Assembly: GCA_030247915.1 (NCBI GenBank)
Contig: JAPDRQ010000026.1
Location: forward strand, 124,001 to 188,000
Reading direction: 5' to 3'
Source of the DNA: Neophaeococcomyces mojaviensis
Taxonomy: Eukaryota > Ascomycota > Eurotiomycetes > Chaetothyriales
Length of the DNA stretch: 64,000 nucleotides
Part shown: piece by piece, positions 10,755 through 21,547 of the stretch
How positions within the stretch are numbered: the first letter of the stretch is position 1
How the letters are laid out: the number at the start of each line of letters is the position of its first letter
Position numbers and translations under genes: made by a program
The notes under the pieces: model-generated
The model's database searches: none
What the model saw: the letters and a program-made list of their open reading frames with translations, nothing else
Told to the model about the DNA's origin: nothing

Positions 10755-11879
10755 CTAGGATTTCATTAGTCTACGGGTGAGTCTCGTCATCGCAACAAAC
10801 ACATCAGCCGCCAACTCGCCACCAGAGTGTAGTAACGACGCCATGTTTGCGGACGACTGATAAGTATCACCGTGGTAGACGAGGAATTCCACAACCAATC
10901 GCCGAAGAATAGACTTCGCTGTCCATTCTGGATCGCAGCCGGAGCCCTTCGTGTTTGCATACACGTAGCTGGCCAGTTCTACAATTTCCGCAGCATCCTG
11001 TTTCTTTCCACATGGTTGGGCAAGGTGGTTGAACAATGTGAAAAGCGTTGCTCGTCGCAGTGGCTCAATTCCATACTTTTCAGCAAAGACATAGGTTCGT
11101 GCCTGTCTCAGGAGACTGCTGAAGCCTGTAGGAACTGCACATACTTCTCGAATGGCCGCCTCCATAAGTTCTTTGGCAAGGATTGGTATATCGTACCGGA
11201 AGGTCTCAGTGGTGTCGAAGTTGTCTTGGATGTGTACCTGAAGCTTGTTGTATCCATGAGTCGTCAACTGAGGATCAGTCTTTTTTGATAAAAGGTGCAA
11301 ACTCAAAGCACAGCTTTCACAAATGATGCCACCCAACCATTTTGCAGTTTTTGTACAGTCGAGCTTTGAGCAGATTACGTTTACACCAATTGCCACACGA
11401 AAATTCATGGCGCAGTTTAGACACGAAGGAAACGTGGTCGAATCTGCCAACTTCGTCTGAACACCACATTTCAGACATCCGAAGTGCTTCCACTCATTGT
11501 CGATGAGAAGCTGAACGAGCATGCCCATTGACAATACAGGTTTAGCAACATGAGCATCCTGCTGAACAGCACACTGTTTGTGATACGCATAACTGATGAC
11601 ATCGGCAAATGTTGCAGGATCGATATCTGGTAGCTGTATTGGAGCCTTTACGCACTCTCGTTCTCTTTCCTTGATCACTCGCTCTAGAACGGGAGATATG
11701 CTTATCATGGCATCTTTGTGAACTTGGAATATCTGCTTGTGTGGGCCGATTTGGAAGGTGATAAGTGTACCATCGCCGTGTCTGGATTTTCAAGAGTAGG
11801 ATTAGTGATGGTTGAGCATGTGAAGAAGCATTCTTGCTTACCGTACAATATCCGGTTTTCTTTCTTCCTCGCCTTCCAT
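10755..11879 (-). CDS. BTB/POZ domain protein with Cys-rich insert (BTB-A)
   Basis: Model: exon 1 is 11879..11842, exon 2 is 11781..10755, 354 aa. Removing the 60-bp intron (11782..11841, donor GTAAGC, acceptor CCAG) joins MEGEEERKPDIV to RHGDGTLITFQIGPHK, giving a canonical fungal BTB start followed by FQVHKDAMISISPVLERV. The BTB fold occupies roughly residues 10-100. It is interrupted or followed by a Cys-rich segment with several paired cysteines (CLKCG, SCLNC, ICESC) that probably binds zinc, then a helical C-terminal half (YVFAEKYGIEPLRRATLF and similar). BTB domains mediate dimerisation and can recruit Cul3 ligases; no target is visible. It belongs to a local cluster of four related genes. 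Confidence 0.82.
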
Positions 11880-12180
11880 GATTGAAACACTAATGTGAAC
11901 GCTTTCAAGGAGAAAACCTAATGCAAAACAGTAAACAAGCTCGACCGTCAACTGTGTGAAAGAGCAAAGTAGGTAGGGAAAACGCAGCATCAATGGAGAT
12001 GACAAAAGATCATAAGATTTTCACTCTAGCAAAATTCACCCACCTTTTCCCCCTTTCTTGCCTGGTATATTGTGTATCTTCGTGGCCAATTCCCGCTTAC
12101 TGTCAGAATCCTACAACTACAGTGCTCGCGTACTGGACTGTTCATATGGTCAAGTCAAACAGGAGGCAATAATCGAGAGA

Positions 12181-13311
12181 ATGGCAGACAAATCGGACAC
12201 AACATCAGAAGCACTCGAGGAAGTTGTGCCAATAGGAGCAAAGAACGAAAAAAACCTCGACTAACTCACGTCAGTCATCTCAGGCATATCAGATATTTCT
12301 TGCGAAGCTGAAGATGCTAATTCGTCTATAGGTTGCTTACAGACAAAATCTTCGTCTTCCTTATTGGACCAGAGAGGAAGCCGTTCAATATACATGTCTC
12401 TGCCTTTGCGCACATCTCAGAAGTCCTCTATGTCATGATGACTAACGACAAGATGGAGGAATTCATCAAGGGCGAAGCGATCATCGAAGACGTTGAGCCT
12501 CAGGTGTTCGTCTTGCTAGCGAAGTTTGCCTACAAAGGCTTGTGTGGTGCCGGTGATGGAGCTCAACAATCGAAAAAAACACAATATGCCTTCCGATTTT
12601 CGATGCCTGATTTGCGGTGATCGTGAATCAGGCTCTACTTATCCTTTTTGCTGTTACCAGCATTCCAATCAATACGACAACAACAAGCGTGGCGCTCGAA
12701 ATGACAGGATGTACTGTGTCGTCCCGTACTGCAGTCAAACATGGCAAGGATTCAAAAAGAACAAAATGTTGTGCAACGTACACAACACAGTTGCCCTCAG
12801 GTGTAAATATGTTAGGCCTATGCTTCAGCAGCCGAGTTCGAACCCGAGGTTTTAGGGAGACACTAGTTTCGAAAACCATCAATACAGTGTTCACGGCTAT
12901 TCGCATGAAGAGCTCGGTGATTGGTTTGAACTGCACGGCTCATTCAACAGCCCAGTCGGCAACATCATCATCCATGCCAAGCTTTATGTGCTTGCGGATA
13001 AATACATGGTCAGACATCTTCCGACTATCTGTCTGCACAAGCTGCACAATATCCTGCTCACGTTCGAGATCACCGACGAGACCGTCAACGATGTTGTGGA
13101 GCTCATAGTCTACACTTATAGCAATACACCTGCTGATGGAGTGTGTACTGATAGGCCAAGTGACAAGCTGAGGAATTTGGTGATTGCTTTCGCTGCTGAG
13201 AATGGAAAGCAGCTCACGAAGTACCCCGTCTTCAAGCAGATGCTCGCAGTTGGTGGTGACTAGATGGCTGACTTCATGGCTTTGTCCTTTGGGATGCTCG
13301 GATATGGGTAG
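12181..13311 (+). pseudogene. BTB/POZ pseudogene (BTB-D), relative of BTB-C
   Basis: Translated pieces align along the length of BTB-C (17680..18805): DKIFVFLIGPERKPFNIHVS, then FRCLICGDRESGSTYPFC, then LADKYMVRHLPTICLHKLHN, then KLRNLVIAFAAENGKQL. No single reading frame connects them. A frame change is needed at an A7 run (12573-12579), and probably a second at an identical A7 context (12248-12254) near a likely first intron. The later part is cut by in-frame TAG codons at 12853-12855 and 13261-13263. The second TAG falls where BTB-C has CAG (Gln), consistent with a C-to-T change. After it the frame continues as MADFMALSF, matching the BTB-C tail. A homopolymer sequencing error could explain the frameshifts but not both stops. 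Confidence 0.75.
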
Positions 13312-13897
13312 CGCAGGCGTTCAATTGCAATTGTCACGGTGGTGAAACTGTTGAAAATACTGAGGCAATATCAGAGATCGGAAATTTTCTTTGGACTCCA
13401 AGAAGAAGCTCGAGCTTCGGTACTTAGGTCTATGTTGCCTATGCATGCATGCGTGATGGCTTCAAACCACTTTTCGAGAATATCCCATGCTTCGTCATTA
13501 TTTCTTAGCGACAAGTCGGATAGTTGCTGGCGCACTCCTCAGATGCCAGAGCAAGCACTTGCATTTGATCTCCCTACATATTATCTAGTAAGGTATTCGA
13601 CTTACTCACAGCAAAATCATTGAGCAGATGAGATCGAAGCCGGAAAACTAAGAGACAAAAATGAAAGACTCACCCTGGCTTCTCAAAAGCATAAACATGA
13701 TCTACAGCACTCTTGTGGAAGTAGCCATATTCGTAATCTCTCTGTATCGTCGCATAACTATATGCCTCCATTTCTTAAACTTCACCAGCATATCAAGCTT
13801 CTGGGAGACCCTCCATTTACTTTTGACCAAGTTCAGTCACCCTTTCACCTCAGTACCTTGAAATACTGCATGGTGACCGTAGGGTACTGAACTTTGA
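13312..13897. other. Intergenic region, no supported gene
   Basis: 585 bp between the BTB pseudogene and the convergent BTB-B gene. Short frames at 13339..13623 and 13661..13861 show no motif and no match to the BTB paralogues. Nothing else seen. Confidence 0.6.
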
Positions 13898-15084
13898 TCA
13901 ACCTTCGGAAGCGACCATGCTTTCCCTTAGCACATTCATGAGTTCCAGACCAATGATACCATGATCAACCACAATATCTCTAAACTCCTCCTCACCCAGT
14001 AAGGTTCCAATGTGAGCAATAATATATCGGAGCAAGCCTTTGAGCAGTGTCGTAGGTCCAATACTAACAGATTCGATGTTGATATTGGCATTGAGAGCAC
14101 TAGTTTCGTCTTCAAAGCTATGGACAGTAGTAGGAGTGCCTGGTATAGCATTTACAGCAGGTGCAGCAGATGCTAGATACCGCAATGCATCGAGAAGCTC
14201 ATCGTTGCCTTTGTTGCTCTCGCTTGCGTACTTTCTAAGTCGTCGTTCGAACCCTTTGACTGCATTATACTGGAGCACCCAAACCTCATATTTTGTTGCC
14301 AGAGCAAAGACCTTAGCGAAGTGGAGTAGTGGATAGGTAGCACCTGTAGCGTTGTCCTTCACGGCCAATGATCCCCAGGATTCTGCGCGACCACTTGCGC
14401 AGCCTGGTGGAGGAGCCAGCTTGTACGGCTGTGTGAATTGCAGCTCGAAGAAAGTCTTTAAACCAAGCATGTCTTGTTCGCCAACTTTAGGATTGCATGA
14501 AGGGCATGCCAAAACAAGACCCACCGAATTCTTCTTGCAGTCCGGGCATTTCGGTGCTTTGGGAATAGCTTGCGTACCACTGTGGCGACCACTCGGATTA
14601 TTGCTTGAGATGCCCATCTGCGCACTTTGTCCGTGGCTTCCTTTCAACACAACTGCGTATGCCATACTCACCAGCGCCAAAAAGGCATCTTTATCATCAT
14701 GTCGCAGGACATCATTGATTGCTGCAGGGTTGCCGTAGGCACTTCGATTCAGAAGGTTGTGCAGAGGTTCCGATATGCCTCGAAACAAAGATGCTTGGAC
14801 AGTGGTTTGAATTTGCTCCGAACCGATTGTAAGGACTACTCCTGGCGAGCGTACAAGCTCGTCCATACTTTAAAGGGTCAGCAATGCTAGGAGGGCGCAC
14901 CGAAAGAATCTGAAATAGCGTACCTAACTGCAGTTCTGCTGGCAGCCATTGGTTGATAGAGGACGACCGAGTTATGTAGTTGGCCCGGTGTTGTGATTCG
15001 CATAGGTGAAGATGACGGCGAGAGTGCACGTTCATCAAGTTTCAATCGCTTCGCACGCGTGTCCTCTGCCATGTTGTCGACCAT
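13898..15084 (-). CDS. BTB-like nuclear protein (BTB-B)
   Basis: Model: exon 1 is 15084..14924, exon 2 is 14867..13898, 376 aa. The 56-bp intron (14868..14923, donor GTACGC, branch CTGAC, acceptor AAAG) joins SRTAV to SMDELVRSPGVVLTIG in one frame. The N-terminal exon has a basic patch, AKRLKLD, that resembles a classical monopartite nuclear localisation signal. Exon 2 begins with a divergent BTB core (VVLTIGSEQIQTTVQASLF, then EPLHNLL). A short Cys-rich knuckle follows (KCPDCKK and ACPSCNP, four cysteines in two CxxC pairs), then a helical C-terminal region (KVFALATKYEVWVLQ). It shares this plan with BTB-A and BTB-C but is more divergent. No partner or pathway is visible. Confidence 0.72.
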
Positions 15085-16415
15085 TGTAAGATCTGATATA
15101 GGATTAAACGATAGAGCAAGATATTTGAGAAGCTGGAGATCTGAGGAACAGATGAACCAACGCTTGTGGGTACACGTTGATGAAGAACAAGAGAGGTTGC
15201 CGTGCAATGAGCAGGACAATAGACCTCACATTTTGCTCATAAATACAAGATATTGTGTCACTCACTTTTGCTGTTCTGAAGCATCATTTTCCACTGCCTA
15301 TCGCTTGAGGCAATCAGCCATTTTCTGTCCATGAGCAGGTTGCATTTTCAGACCAAAATCTTTCATATTAGAGCATGCCCACATGGCCTCGAGGTCCTCA
15401 AACAACATAAACCGCAGCATCGAATGAAGGGCAGACAAAGAAGATATATCCGGGAGCACTTGTGATGATGCTTTCACAGTTATAGCCAATGTGAAAGAGG
15501 TTGAGTATCCGTGACTTTGGCACTTTTCCGGTCCTGTTAATGCTAGCTCTTCATAATTTGCTATAACCCGAAGATGTTTTGCTTTGCATGCTTGAGACTT
15601 TCTACGCATCTGCCATAACTTTAAGGATTTTAAATTTCTAGCAGTGCGCTAACGTTTAAGCCTTAACCCCTTCAATTAAGAGGCTGTGATCAGGCAACGT
15701 TTCAAGTGTACTTCTGTCAGTGTTGGGCATGACTATTGTTGCTACTTAACCCTACTACAGAGCGTGGACCAGTTCTTCTAACGGACAAGAACTCGATTTG
15801 AGGTGGTCTACCGCCTGAATACTCAGTCCTTCTGAAGCAACCAGTTCGCACAGTTGAAGTGCAGAGCAGTAATGTGTGTAAGTTGACACGGTTCTTATGG
15901 TTGGACAGTAGTCGCAGTATGCACTGTACTTATAGCTTTCACTGCGTAAGGGATGAGTCTTAGTGCTGAGCCAAAGCGCATCGTCGAAATTCTTATCGGT
16001 CACTGATGCTGACCATTCCATCTTCACTCAACATACAGGAGTGATCGTCACTTTGACGGCTGAAAGCCTCGTAGTTCTGCGCCACAGTTCGAGCAAAGCG
16101 TCCGAGAATCTTCGAGAGGTGAGGCACAGTTGCACCGCCTCACCTACGCACCAATGATGACGTAGCCGTTCATCTGGATTCCGGCATCATCTCATGCTCT
16201 GGAACCGAACAGATGTGCTCAAACAGCCGTCAACCTCTTTCAGCTATATGAACAACGACACCTATTCCTTCAGACTTCTTCACGCATCATATTTCATACT
16301 TCCTCATCAGCGCTCCTCCTCTCGACGGTCATCCCCAGTCACATACCTGCAGCCTAGGAATCAACCCCACTAATACCTTCACAACCAAGGAAGGCATCTC
16401 ACACACCATCTACAC
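15085..16415. other. Intergenic region with two unassigned minus-strand frames
   Basis: About 1.3 kb between divergent genes. Two minus-strand open frames (16027..15755, 90 codons, with the cysteine pair YCDYC; and 15609..15298, 103 codons) lie in the same orientation and could be exons or remnants of one gene. I find no splice pair that joins them convincingly and no recognisable domain. The last 200 bp (16210-16415) are CT-rich and CAC-rich, as expected for the promoter and leader of the WW-domain gene. Confidence 0.4.
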
Positions 16416-17348
16416 ATGAGCGAGTTCGCACCTCCTAGCGGCCCTCCACCGCCACGAGTTCCTGAGGGCTGGAAAGCAATCTGGAACGCCGATTACAGAG
16501 AGTACTTCTACGTCAACATCTACACCAAGCAATCGACATGGGAGATGCCAACGGAGCCTGCTCGGCGCGGTGATGATGACGTACCACCACATATGCCGCC
16601 TCCATCCTATAATGCCGGCCCTAATGCTTCCGCTCATACAGGGAGCGACATGAAGAGACCTCTCGAATCCAACAACCCCTACAATCAGAACGTCAAAGAA
16701 TCAGACGAAGCGTTGGCTCGTCGATTGCAGGAGGAGGAGAATCACCACAACCGAGATCGAGGCACGTCAAACGACTACTATGGTGGTGGTGGTGGTGGTA
16801 CTACTGGCTATGGACAGAATCAAGCTACTACAGGCTACGGCCAAGGTCAACAACAACCGCCCGGCATCCAAGGCGGCTACCCTGGTGCTCCGAGCTCCAA
16901 TCCTTTAGATCAGAACCGTGGACAGAAATCCGGCGGCCTTTTTGGTAAACTCAAAGACAAACTCAGCTCAGCACAGCAAGGTCAGCGACCCATGGGCAGC
17001 CCGATGATGGGATATAACGCCGGTGGTTATCCGCCACAACAGCAATATCAACAGCAAGGCTATGGTGGCTATCCACAGCAAGGCGGCTATGGAGGGTACC
17101 CGCAACAAGGTTACGGCGGTTATCCTCAGCAGGGCTATGGAGGTGGATATGGCCAGCAAGCTATGTACGCACAACAGCATAAGAAGAAGTCAGGGCTAGG
17201 TGTTGGTGGAGCAGCAGCGCTGGGTGTTGGAGGTGGTCTCATTGGTGGTATGCTACTGGCTGATGGTATCAACGATATGCAGGAAGACGCATACGAACAG
17301 GGATACGACGATGGCGATGATGGCGGTGATATGGGTGGTGACTTTTAG
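16416..17348 (+). CDS. WW-domain protein with Q/G/Y-rich prion-like tail
   Basis: Single exon, 310 aa. An N-terminal proline run is followed by a complete WW domain (about residues 16-48): Trp19, the aromatic trio YFY (30-32), Trp42 and a proline at 45, so it should bind proline-rich ligands. Next is a short acidic helix, DEALARRLQEEEN (about 95-107), like a ubiquitin-interacting-type motif. A low-complexity region (about 120-250) holds repeated GYGGYPQQ units. The C-terminal part is glycine-zipper-like (GLGVGGAAALGVGGG, then GLIGGMLLADG), with an acidic end. The composition predicts condensate or aggregate formation. Similar WW proteins with glycine-rich tails occur widely in filamentous ascomycetes, with no established function I can cite. 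Confidence 0.85.
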   Translation: MSEFAPPSGPPPPRVPEGWKAIWNADYREYFYVNIYTKQSTWEMPTEPARRGDDDVPPHMPPPSYNAGPNASAHTGSDMKRPLESNNPYNQNVKESDEALARRLQEEENHHNRDRGTSNDYYGGGGGGTTGYGQNQATTGYGQGQQQPPGIQGGYPGAPSSNPLDQNRGQKSGGLFGKLKDKLSSAQQGQRPMGSPMMGYNAGGYPPQQQYQQQGYGGYPQQGGYGGYPQQGYGGYPQQGYGGGYGQQAMYAQQHKKKSGLGVGGAAALGVGGGLIGGMLLADGINDMQEDAYEQGYDDGDDGGDMGGDF

Positions 17349-17679
17349 ATAGGCAACAAATGACATGCGATTGACGACGAGATGAGCCAAGTATGAGGGA
17401 CGAGTTAGGATGAAAATGCTTCCATGTATTGTATGATATCACAAATTGAAATTCATCCATTTTACTTCCATCTGGCTGTCGAGCATATACTCACTGCAAC
17501 CAGTAAAATATCCAACTGTTACCGATCCAGCTTTTCTTTAAGAACATATTGCGCCCACTTTGCGCTAGAGCATTGAACAACGCCTCATCAAACGCTCAAC
17601 TCATAAAGATACTCATTCAGTAAACATTCCCTAGCGCTTCAGAGAACCTTGGAACGTGTAGGGAGTCGAGCAATGCCGA

Positions 17680-18805
17680 TTAGCTTGCACCATCACTACC
17701 TATCTGAGTCAAAGCCAGCGCCATGAAATCAGCAGCCTGAGTCCCACCAGCCGAAAGCATATGTCGAAACGCCGGATACTGGATAATCTCCTTGGAGTGC
17801 TCAGCCGCATATGCCATGACTAAATCTCGTAACTTGTTGGCAGTGCCTCTTAGTATGTCACCTTCGTCGCTCGTGTTGGCATATGTATACAAGATCAGCT
17901 CGATCAGGTAGTCAATGGTTTCATCGGTGATTTTGGTTGCGACAAGGTTGTTGTGGAGTTTGTGGAGGCAGATATCTTTGAGGTGGGGGATCATGTATTT
18001 GTCGGCGAGGACGTATAGTTTGGCATGGGTTGTGATGTCAGTGATTGGCTGAGAGATCTTTTGGTGGTTCTGGAGGTGGGAATGTAGATCGGTGTGAGAT
18101 AGATGAGCGTAGCCATACTCACGACATGCGAATGGTGAGGGGTTCGGTAGCTGCGTTCCGATAACAAAATTGCCTGTCGTCCTGTTAAAGCAGTACTTCT
18201 CCCAATTTTGAGCTGTGTTATGGTTGTTGCAGAGGACCGCGAGCGAGGTCCCACATTGTGATATAGTCGTGGCGCCACAAGTCGGGTGTACGCATTTGAA
18301 GTTGTACCTGTTACTGGGATAATAGTTGTTGTCGTAAGTCGTTCGACAATGTGTACTGCAGAAAGGATAGCTCTTGTTCTCATTCCGACATGAAGTACCG
18401 CAAATGAAACATCGAAAGTTGAAAGAAACAGCCCCTTGCGGCTCTGACTTTTGCACACCATCCGTAGCACCACATAAACCACTGTAAGCATATTTGACGA
18501 GTTCCCGGAAAATGTCTGGCTCAACATCCTCGAGAGGTGCCTGTTTTTCAAGAGATTCCTTCATCTTCTGGTTTGTCATAAGGTAGCCGAGAGGCTCAGA
18601 GATGTTATTGAGGGCTGATATGTGGATATTGAAACGCACTGCCTCTGGTCCAACTAGAAATGTGAAAATTTCGTCCTCGAATATCCTGCCGGTGTCAATA
18701 CCGAACTCTTTCCTTCTCGTAGTGACTGCCAGCTTACCTGGAGCGATTTGGTAGAGGTAAGGCGACACCAGCCTTCTTGGGTGTCCTGGTTTCCGTCCCT
18801 TCCAT
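17680..18805 (-). CDS. BTB/POZ domain protein with zinc-knuckle insert (BTB-C)
   Basis: Model: exon 1 is 18805..18738, exon 2 is 18685..17680, 357 aa. Splicing out 18686..18737 (52 bp, donor GTAAGC) joins LPNRS to RIFEDEIFTFLVGPEAV. The intron sits just before the BTB core, about as in BTB-A, supporting common ancestry. The BTB fold spans about residues 22-105. A Cys/His-rich segment follows (FRCFICG, YPFCSTHC, then KCVHPTCG), probably zinc-binding. The C-terminal half contains the BTB-associated blocks AKLYVLADKYMIPHLKDICL and KLRDLVMAYAAEH. It is the intact counterpart of the pseudogene at 12181..13311. Unspliced, exon 2 opens further upstream with a different N-terminus (MNQAPKGWKG), which I consider a read-through of the intron. 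Confidence 0.83.
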
Positions 18806-19570
18806 CCTTTTGGCGCTTGATTCACAGATGGAGTTACTGCTGTATCGTCCTCCGTTCCTACGAGAGCCGTCTCTTACCTCTTGCAGAGTGCTAGGGACAA
18901 CGCTGTTCGAAGCAGTGACCTTCAGTTCAGTGTAGCGTGGTAACGGGAACGACAGGATCAATCGACAGAAATAGTCAAGAACATTCCTCGACCTGGAAGA
19001 GAGGTATACGGCGAGAAACGCTGTTTGCTTCCTTGAACAAAAAAGAGACACGGTGAGCTGTATTTTTGACGTTCCTTTCACTGCATGTTTCCGAACGCGA
19101 GCCTCACATCCCCAGCATTACTCGATTGTAGGTGATGCTATGATCTTTTGCAGGACACGTCGCCCAATACAACACAACGACGGCAGCATCTGGTGAGGTA
19201 GAAACCTATGGGTCACCAGGACTGAAAATGGTCGGTGTCTTATTTCTCGCGGGAGCTCAGCCAAGAGATTTGTCCGAAAAGAGAAAAGAAATCCTGAGGA
19301 AAAGTGAATGAATATATTAATGAGATATCTGGGAGAAGCAGCGCCTGACAAACGTAGAGGAGATCAGGCACACAACCAGTTGAGCTTGGATCAGGACGCC
19401 GGATTGCAGAGCCTTCTCACTGTTATCTACGAGACTCTGTGCCGTTAAGACGAGTCGAGACGACTTTCTTAGTAAGAAAGCCGGGGGGTTCAAGCGGGTA
19501 CGAAAGGCGAGGCAAAGAGCTCGAGAAGAGCAGACGTGTGACTTACCTCGAATCTCTGCTCAAGCAACCT
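18806..19570. other. Intergenic region
   Basis: 765 bp between the BTB-C start and the 3' end of the MPP6 gene, both on the minus strand. A minus-strand frame, 19351..19118 (77 codons), has no motif. The upstream half presumably carries the BTB-C promoter. Nothing else seen. Confidence 0.5.
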
Positions 19571-20589
19571 TTACCTCTTCCGGTTCTTCGTGTTCTTCTT
19601 GATCTTGTCTTTATTCTTAAACTTTCCACCAACATGTGGACCTTGTCTTCCTTGTCCACCTTTGTGACCGAAACTTCGCATAGGCAAAAACGCTCCTTTG
19701 GACTTCGCATAGCTCGACTTGGCAAGGTCAACCTTGTCCAATGCCGCAAGTGCACGTTCGTCCGTGTAGTCCATGGCCGCGGCCCTCCGCTTTCTCTGCT
19801 GTGACTTCGTCAACGTATCTGCAGCATCTTCTCCCTCATCTGATACCTCTCCATCACTCGACTCTTCGGTATCATCTTCATCTTCGTCTTCCACGTCAAG
19901 GTCTACATGTTCTGGCCCATACTTCGGAGTATTTGTCTTAGATGATACACCAGTAGATACTCGCTTCTTGCGTCGGAATGAGCCGTAAGTCTGTCTGCCA
20001 TTTGACTCAGCCCAGACATCTTCCTCGCCAGACGTTTCGCCTTCCTCTTCTCGCTCGGTCGCAAGAACGCTTTTCTGCACAGACATCGGTATATGCACGT
20101 CCAGCACCCACTGCGTCTCATATGTAGCGTTGGCAGCAGCGTGTTGGTTGGAAATTCCTTCTAGAACAGATTCTGCTTTGAGCGCCGCGCGAACATCTGA
20201 GCGGTCAACGAAAATCTTGGATTCAGTTGCTGGAGTAGGTGGGCCAGATGAAAGGGGCGAGTCATCGGTGCGACGGCGCTTGGGGGGTGGTTCGGAGTTG
20301 GGTGTTGTTGGCTGCGAGGAAGTGCGGTTCACGTTGGAGGCTCTCTGCATGAACTAGATAAGTGTAAGCAGGTGTCGTTGCAGGTGTATTGCTAGTGATC
20401 CCGTTTGCACTGTCACAAATCTCCAGTGTCAAATCGCAGTTGGTGATGGTGGCGTTTCCAGAGCCTGCGACCAATCGGTCCAGCTGCTAGCTACGAGTAT
20501 AGGCTTACCTTCATGGTCAGTAGTCGTGAAGACATCTGCTTCGACTGTTGACCTGAGCCGTCAGGTCGTGGCGTGTTCGGACCCGACAT
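19571..20589 (-). CDS. MPP6: M-phase phosphoprotein 6 / exosome cofactor Mpp6
   Basis: Model: exon 1 is 20589..20509, exon 2 is 20353..19571, 287 aa, with a 155-bp intron (donor GTAAGC, acceptor ATCTAG). The splice recreates the diagnostic Mpp6 signature SSRLLTMKFMQRAS across the exon junction, which neither exon shows alone. Mpp6 is an RNA-binding cofactor of the nuclear RNA exosome that bridges it to the Mtr4 helicase for rRNA and ncRNA processing. Further support: ETQWVLDVHI corresponds to the conserved WxLD block, and GRQTYGSFRRKK to the basic middle block. An acidic stretch (about residues 180-205) and a very basic Gly/Lys-rich tail follow. It is longer than the human protein (about 160 aa), mainly through these low-complexity parts. 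Confidence 0.83.
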
Positions 20590-21064
20590 GGTAGTATTAG
20601 GTTATATGGTGTGGGCGCGAAGATTCCAGCGTGAGACCTGCAATGAATGATAACTCTCCCGACCTGTTAAGTGAAGAAAAAGCTGCCGTTCACCCACTGA
20701 TATTGAATTGCCCAGAAATGTAGAGGAATTAATTATTATTTTAGTTTCCATAAACTCGGAGAAATTCACCCGTTCTAGCGCACTAGGTGTCATGCACATC
20801 ACCTGGTCAATACCCTCCCCCCAAGCAAAATAAATGAGCTGACTAGAGGATTTGGCGAAAGTTCTGATCTTGCGAAACTCATACGCAAAGTCATGTTAAT
20901 GAGTAGCTAGTGGCTATAAAAGTGGAAATCAAAATGACTTGGTCCCAAACAAGAGGCAGCTATACCAGCAAACCACCATAGTCATGGGCTATATTCTCTT
21001 CCTGGCATGCACCTGTTTTTTTTTTTTTTTTGGTTTTTTCTTTTTAAAGAAACTATACATCTCC
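20590..21064. other. Intergenic region with poly-T tract
   Basis: 475 bp. A run of about 16 T, then further T-rich sequence, lies near 21017-21045, just beyond the 3' end of the YjbQ-family gene. It reads as poly-A on that gene's strand. An open frame through it (20939..21211 plus) is low complexity at its core and overlaps exon 2 of the YjbQ gene antisense, so I do not call it. Confidence 0.5.
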
Positions 21065-21547
21065 TTAAGCTTTCTCTCCTTGTATAGTCGCTACCACCTT
21101 TCTCGAGTGCTTCGACGCTCGGAACTCAAGATACCATATTCCTTGCCATGTGCCTGTATTCAGCTTGCCGTTCGAGATGGGGATTGTTACGCTGGCACCG
21201 ATCAAAGCTGACTTGATGTGCGCCTAAACATGTCAGTGACTTAGTTCGCGCTACTGCTAGCCCTTACCCACCGGCATATCATCGAGCCCCTCGGCAGAAT
21301 GTCTGTATAGTGTGCCTTTCTTGTCTTCTGGCGCTATTCTATCCAACGCATCGCTCATGTCTTCCCGCACATCGCTATCCCAGTTCTCATTTAACGACAG
21401 TGCGCATGAAGTGTGTTGTACGAAGAGGTTGAGAAGACCGACTTTGTAGTCCTTTAGCTCGGGAAGATTCTTGACAACATCGTCTGTGATCAGGTATGAC
21501 CCTCGTGACTTCGGTGGAAGTGTGAATGTCTTCTGAAACCAAGACAT
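21065..21547 (-). CDS. YjbQ/UPF0047 family protein
   Basis: Model: exon 1 is 21547..21272, exon 2 is 21223..21065, 144 aa, with a 48-bp intron (donor GTGGGT, acceptor TTTAG). The splice reconstitutes the family motif GLDDMPAHIKSALIG. Other family blocks: LFVQHTSCALSLNENWD and GTWQGIWYLEFR. Members of this small beta-sandwich family have been linked to thiamine-phosphate synthase activity in bacteria; the fungal role is not settled. The start MSWFQKTFTL gives the usual family length. The frame is open upstream to 21742, adding 65 residues with a strongly hydrophobic stretch (about residues 13-41). If translated this would be a membrane anchor or targeting sequence. I treat it as an open alternative, not the main model. 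Confidence 0.88.

Noticed and set aside
12988..13263. Separate small gene encoding LADKYMVRHLPTICL
   Set aside because: It is the C-terminal piece of the BTB pseudogene; the same segment is internal in the intact paralogue at 17680..18805.
13898..15084. Minus-strand frame 15219..14887 as its own gene
   Set aside because: Its 3' part splices in phase into the BTB-B exon; the first 45 codons precede the likely ATG at 15084.
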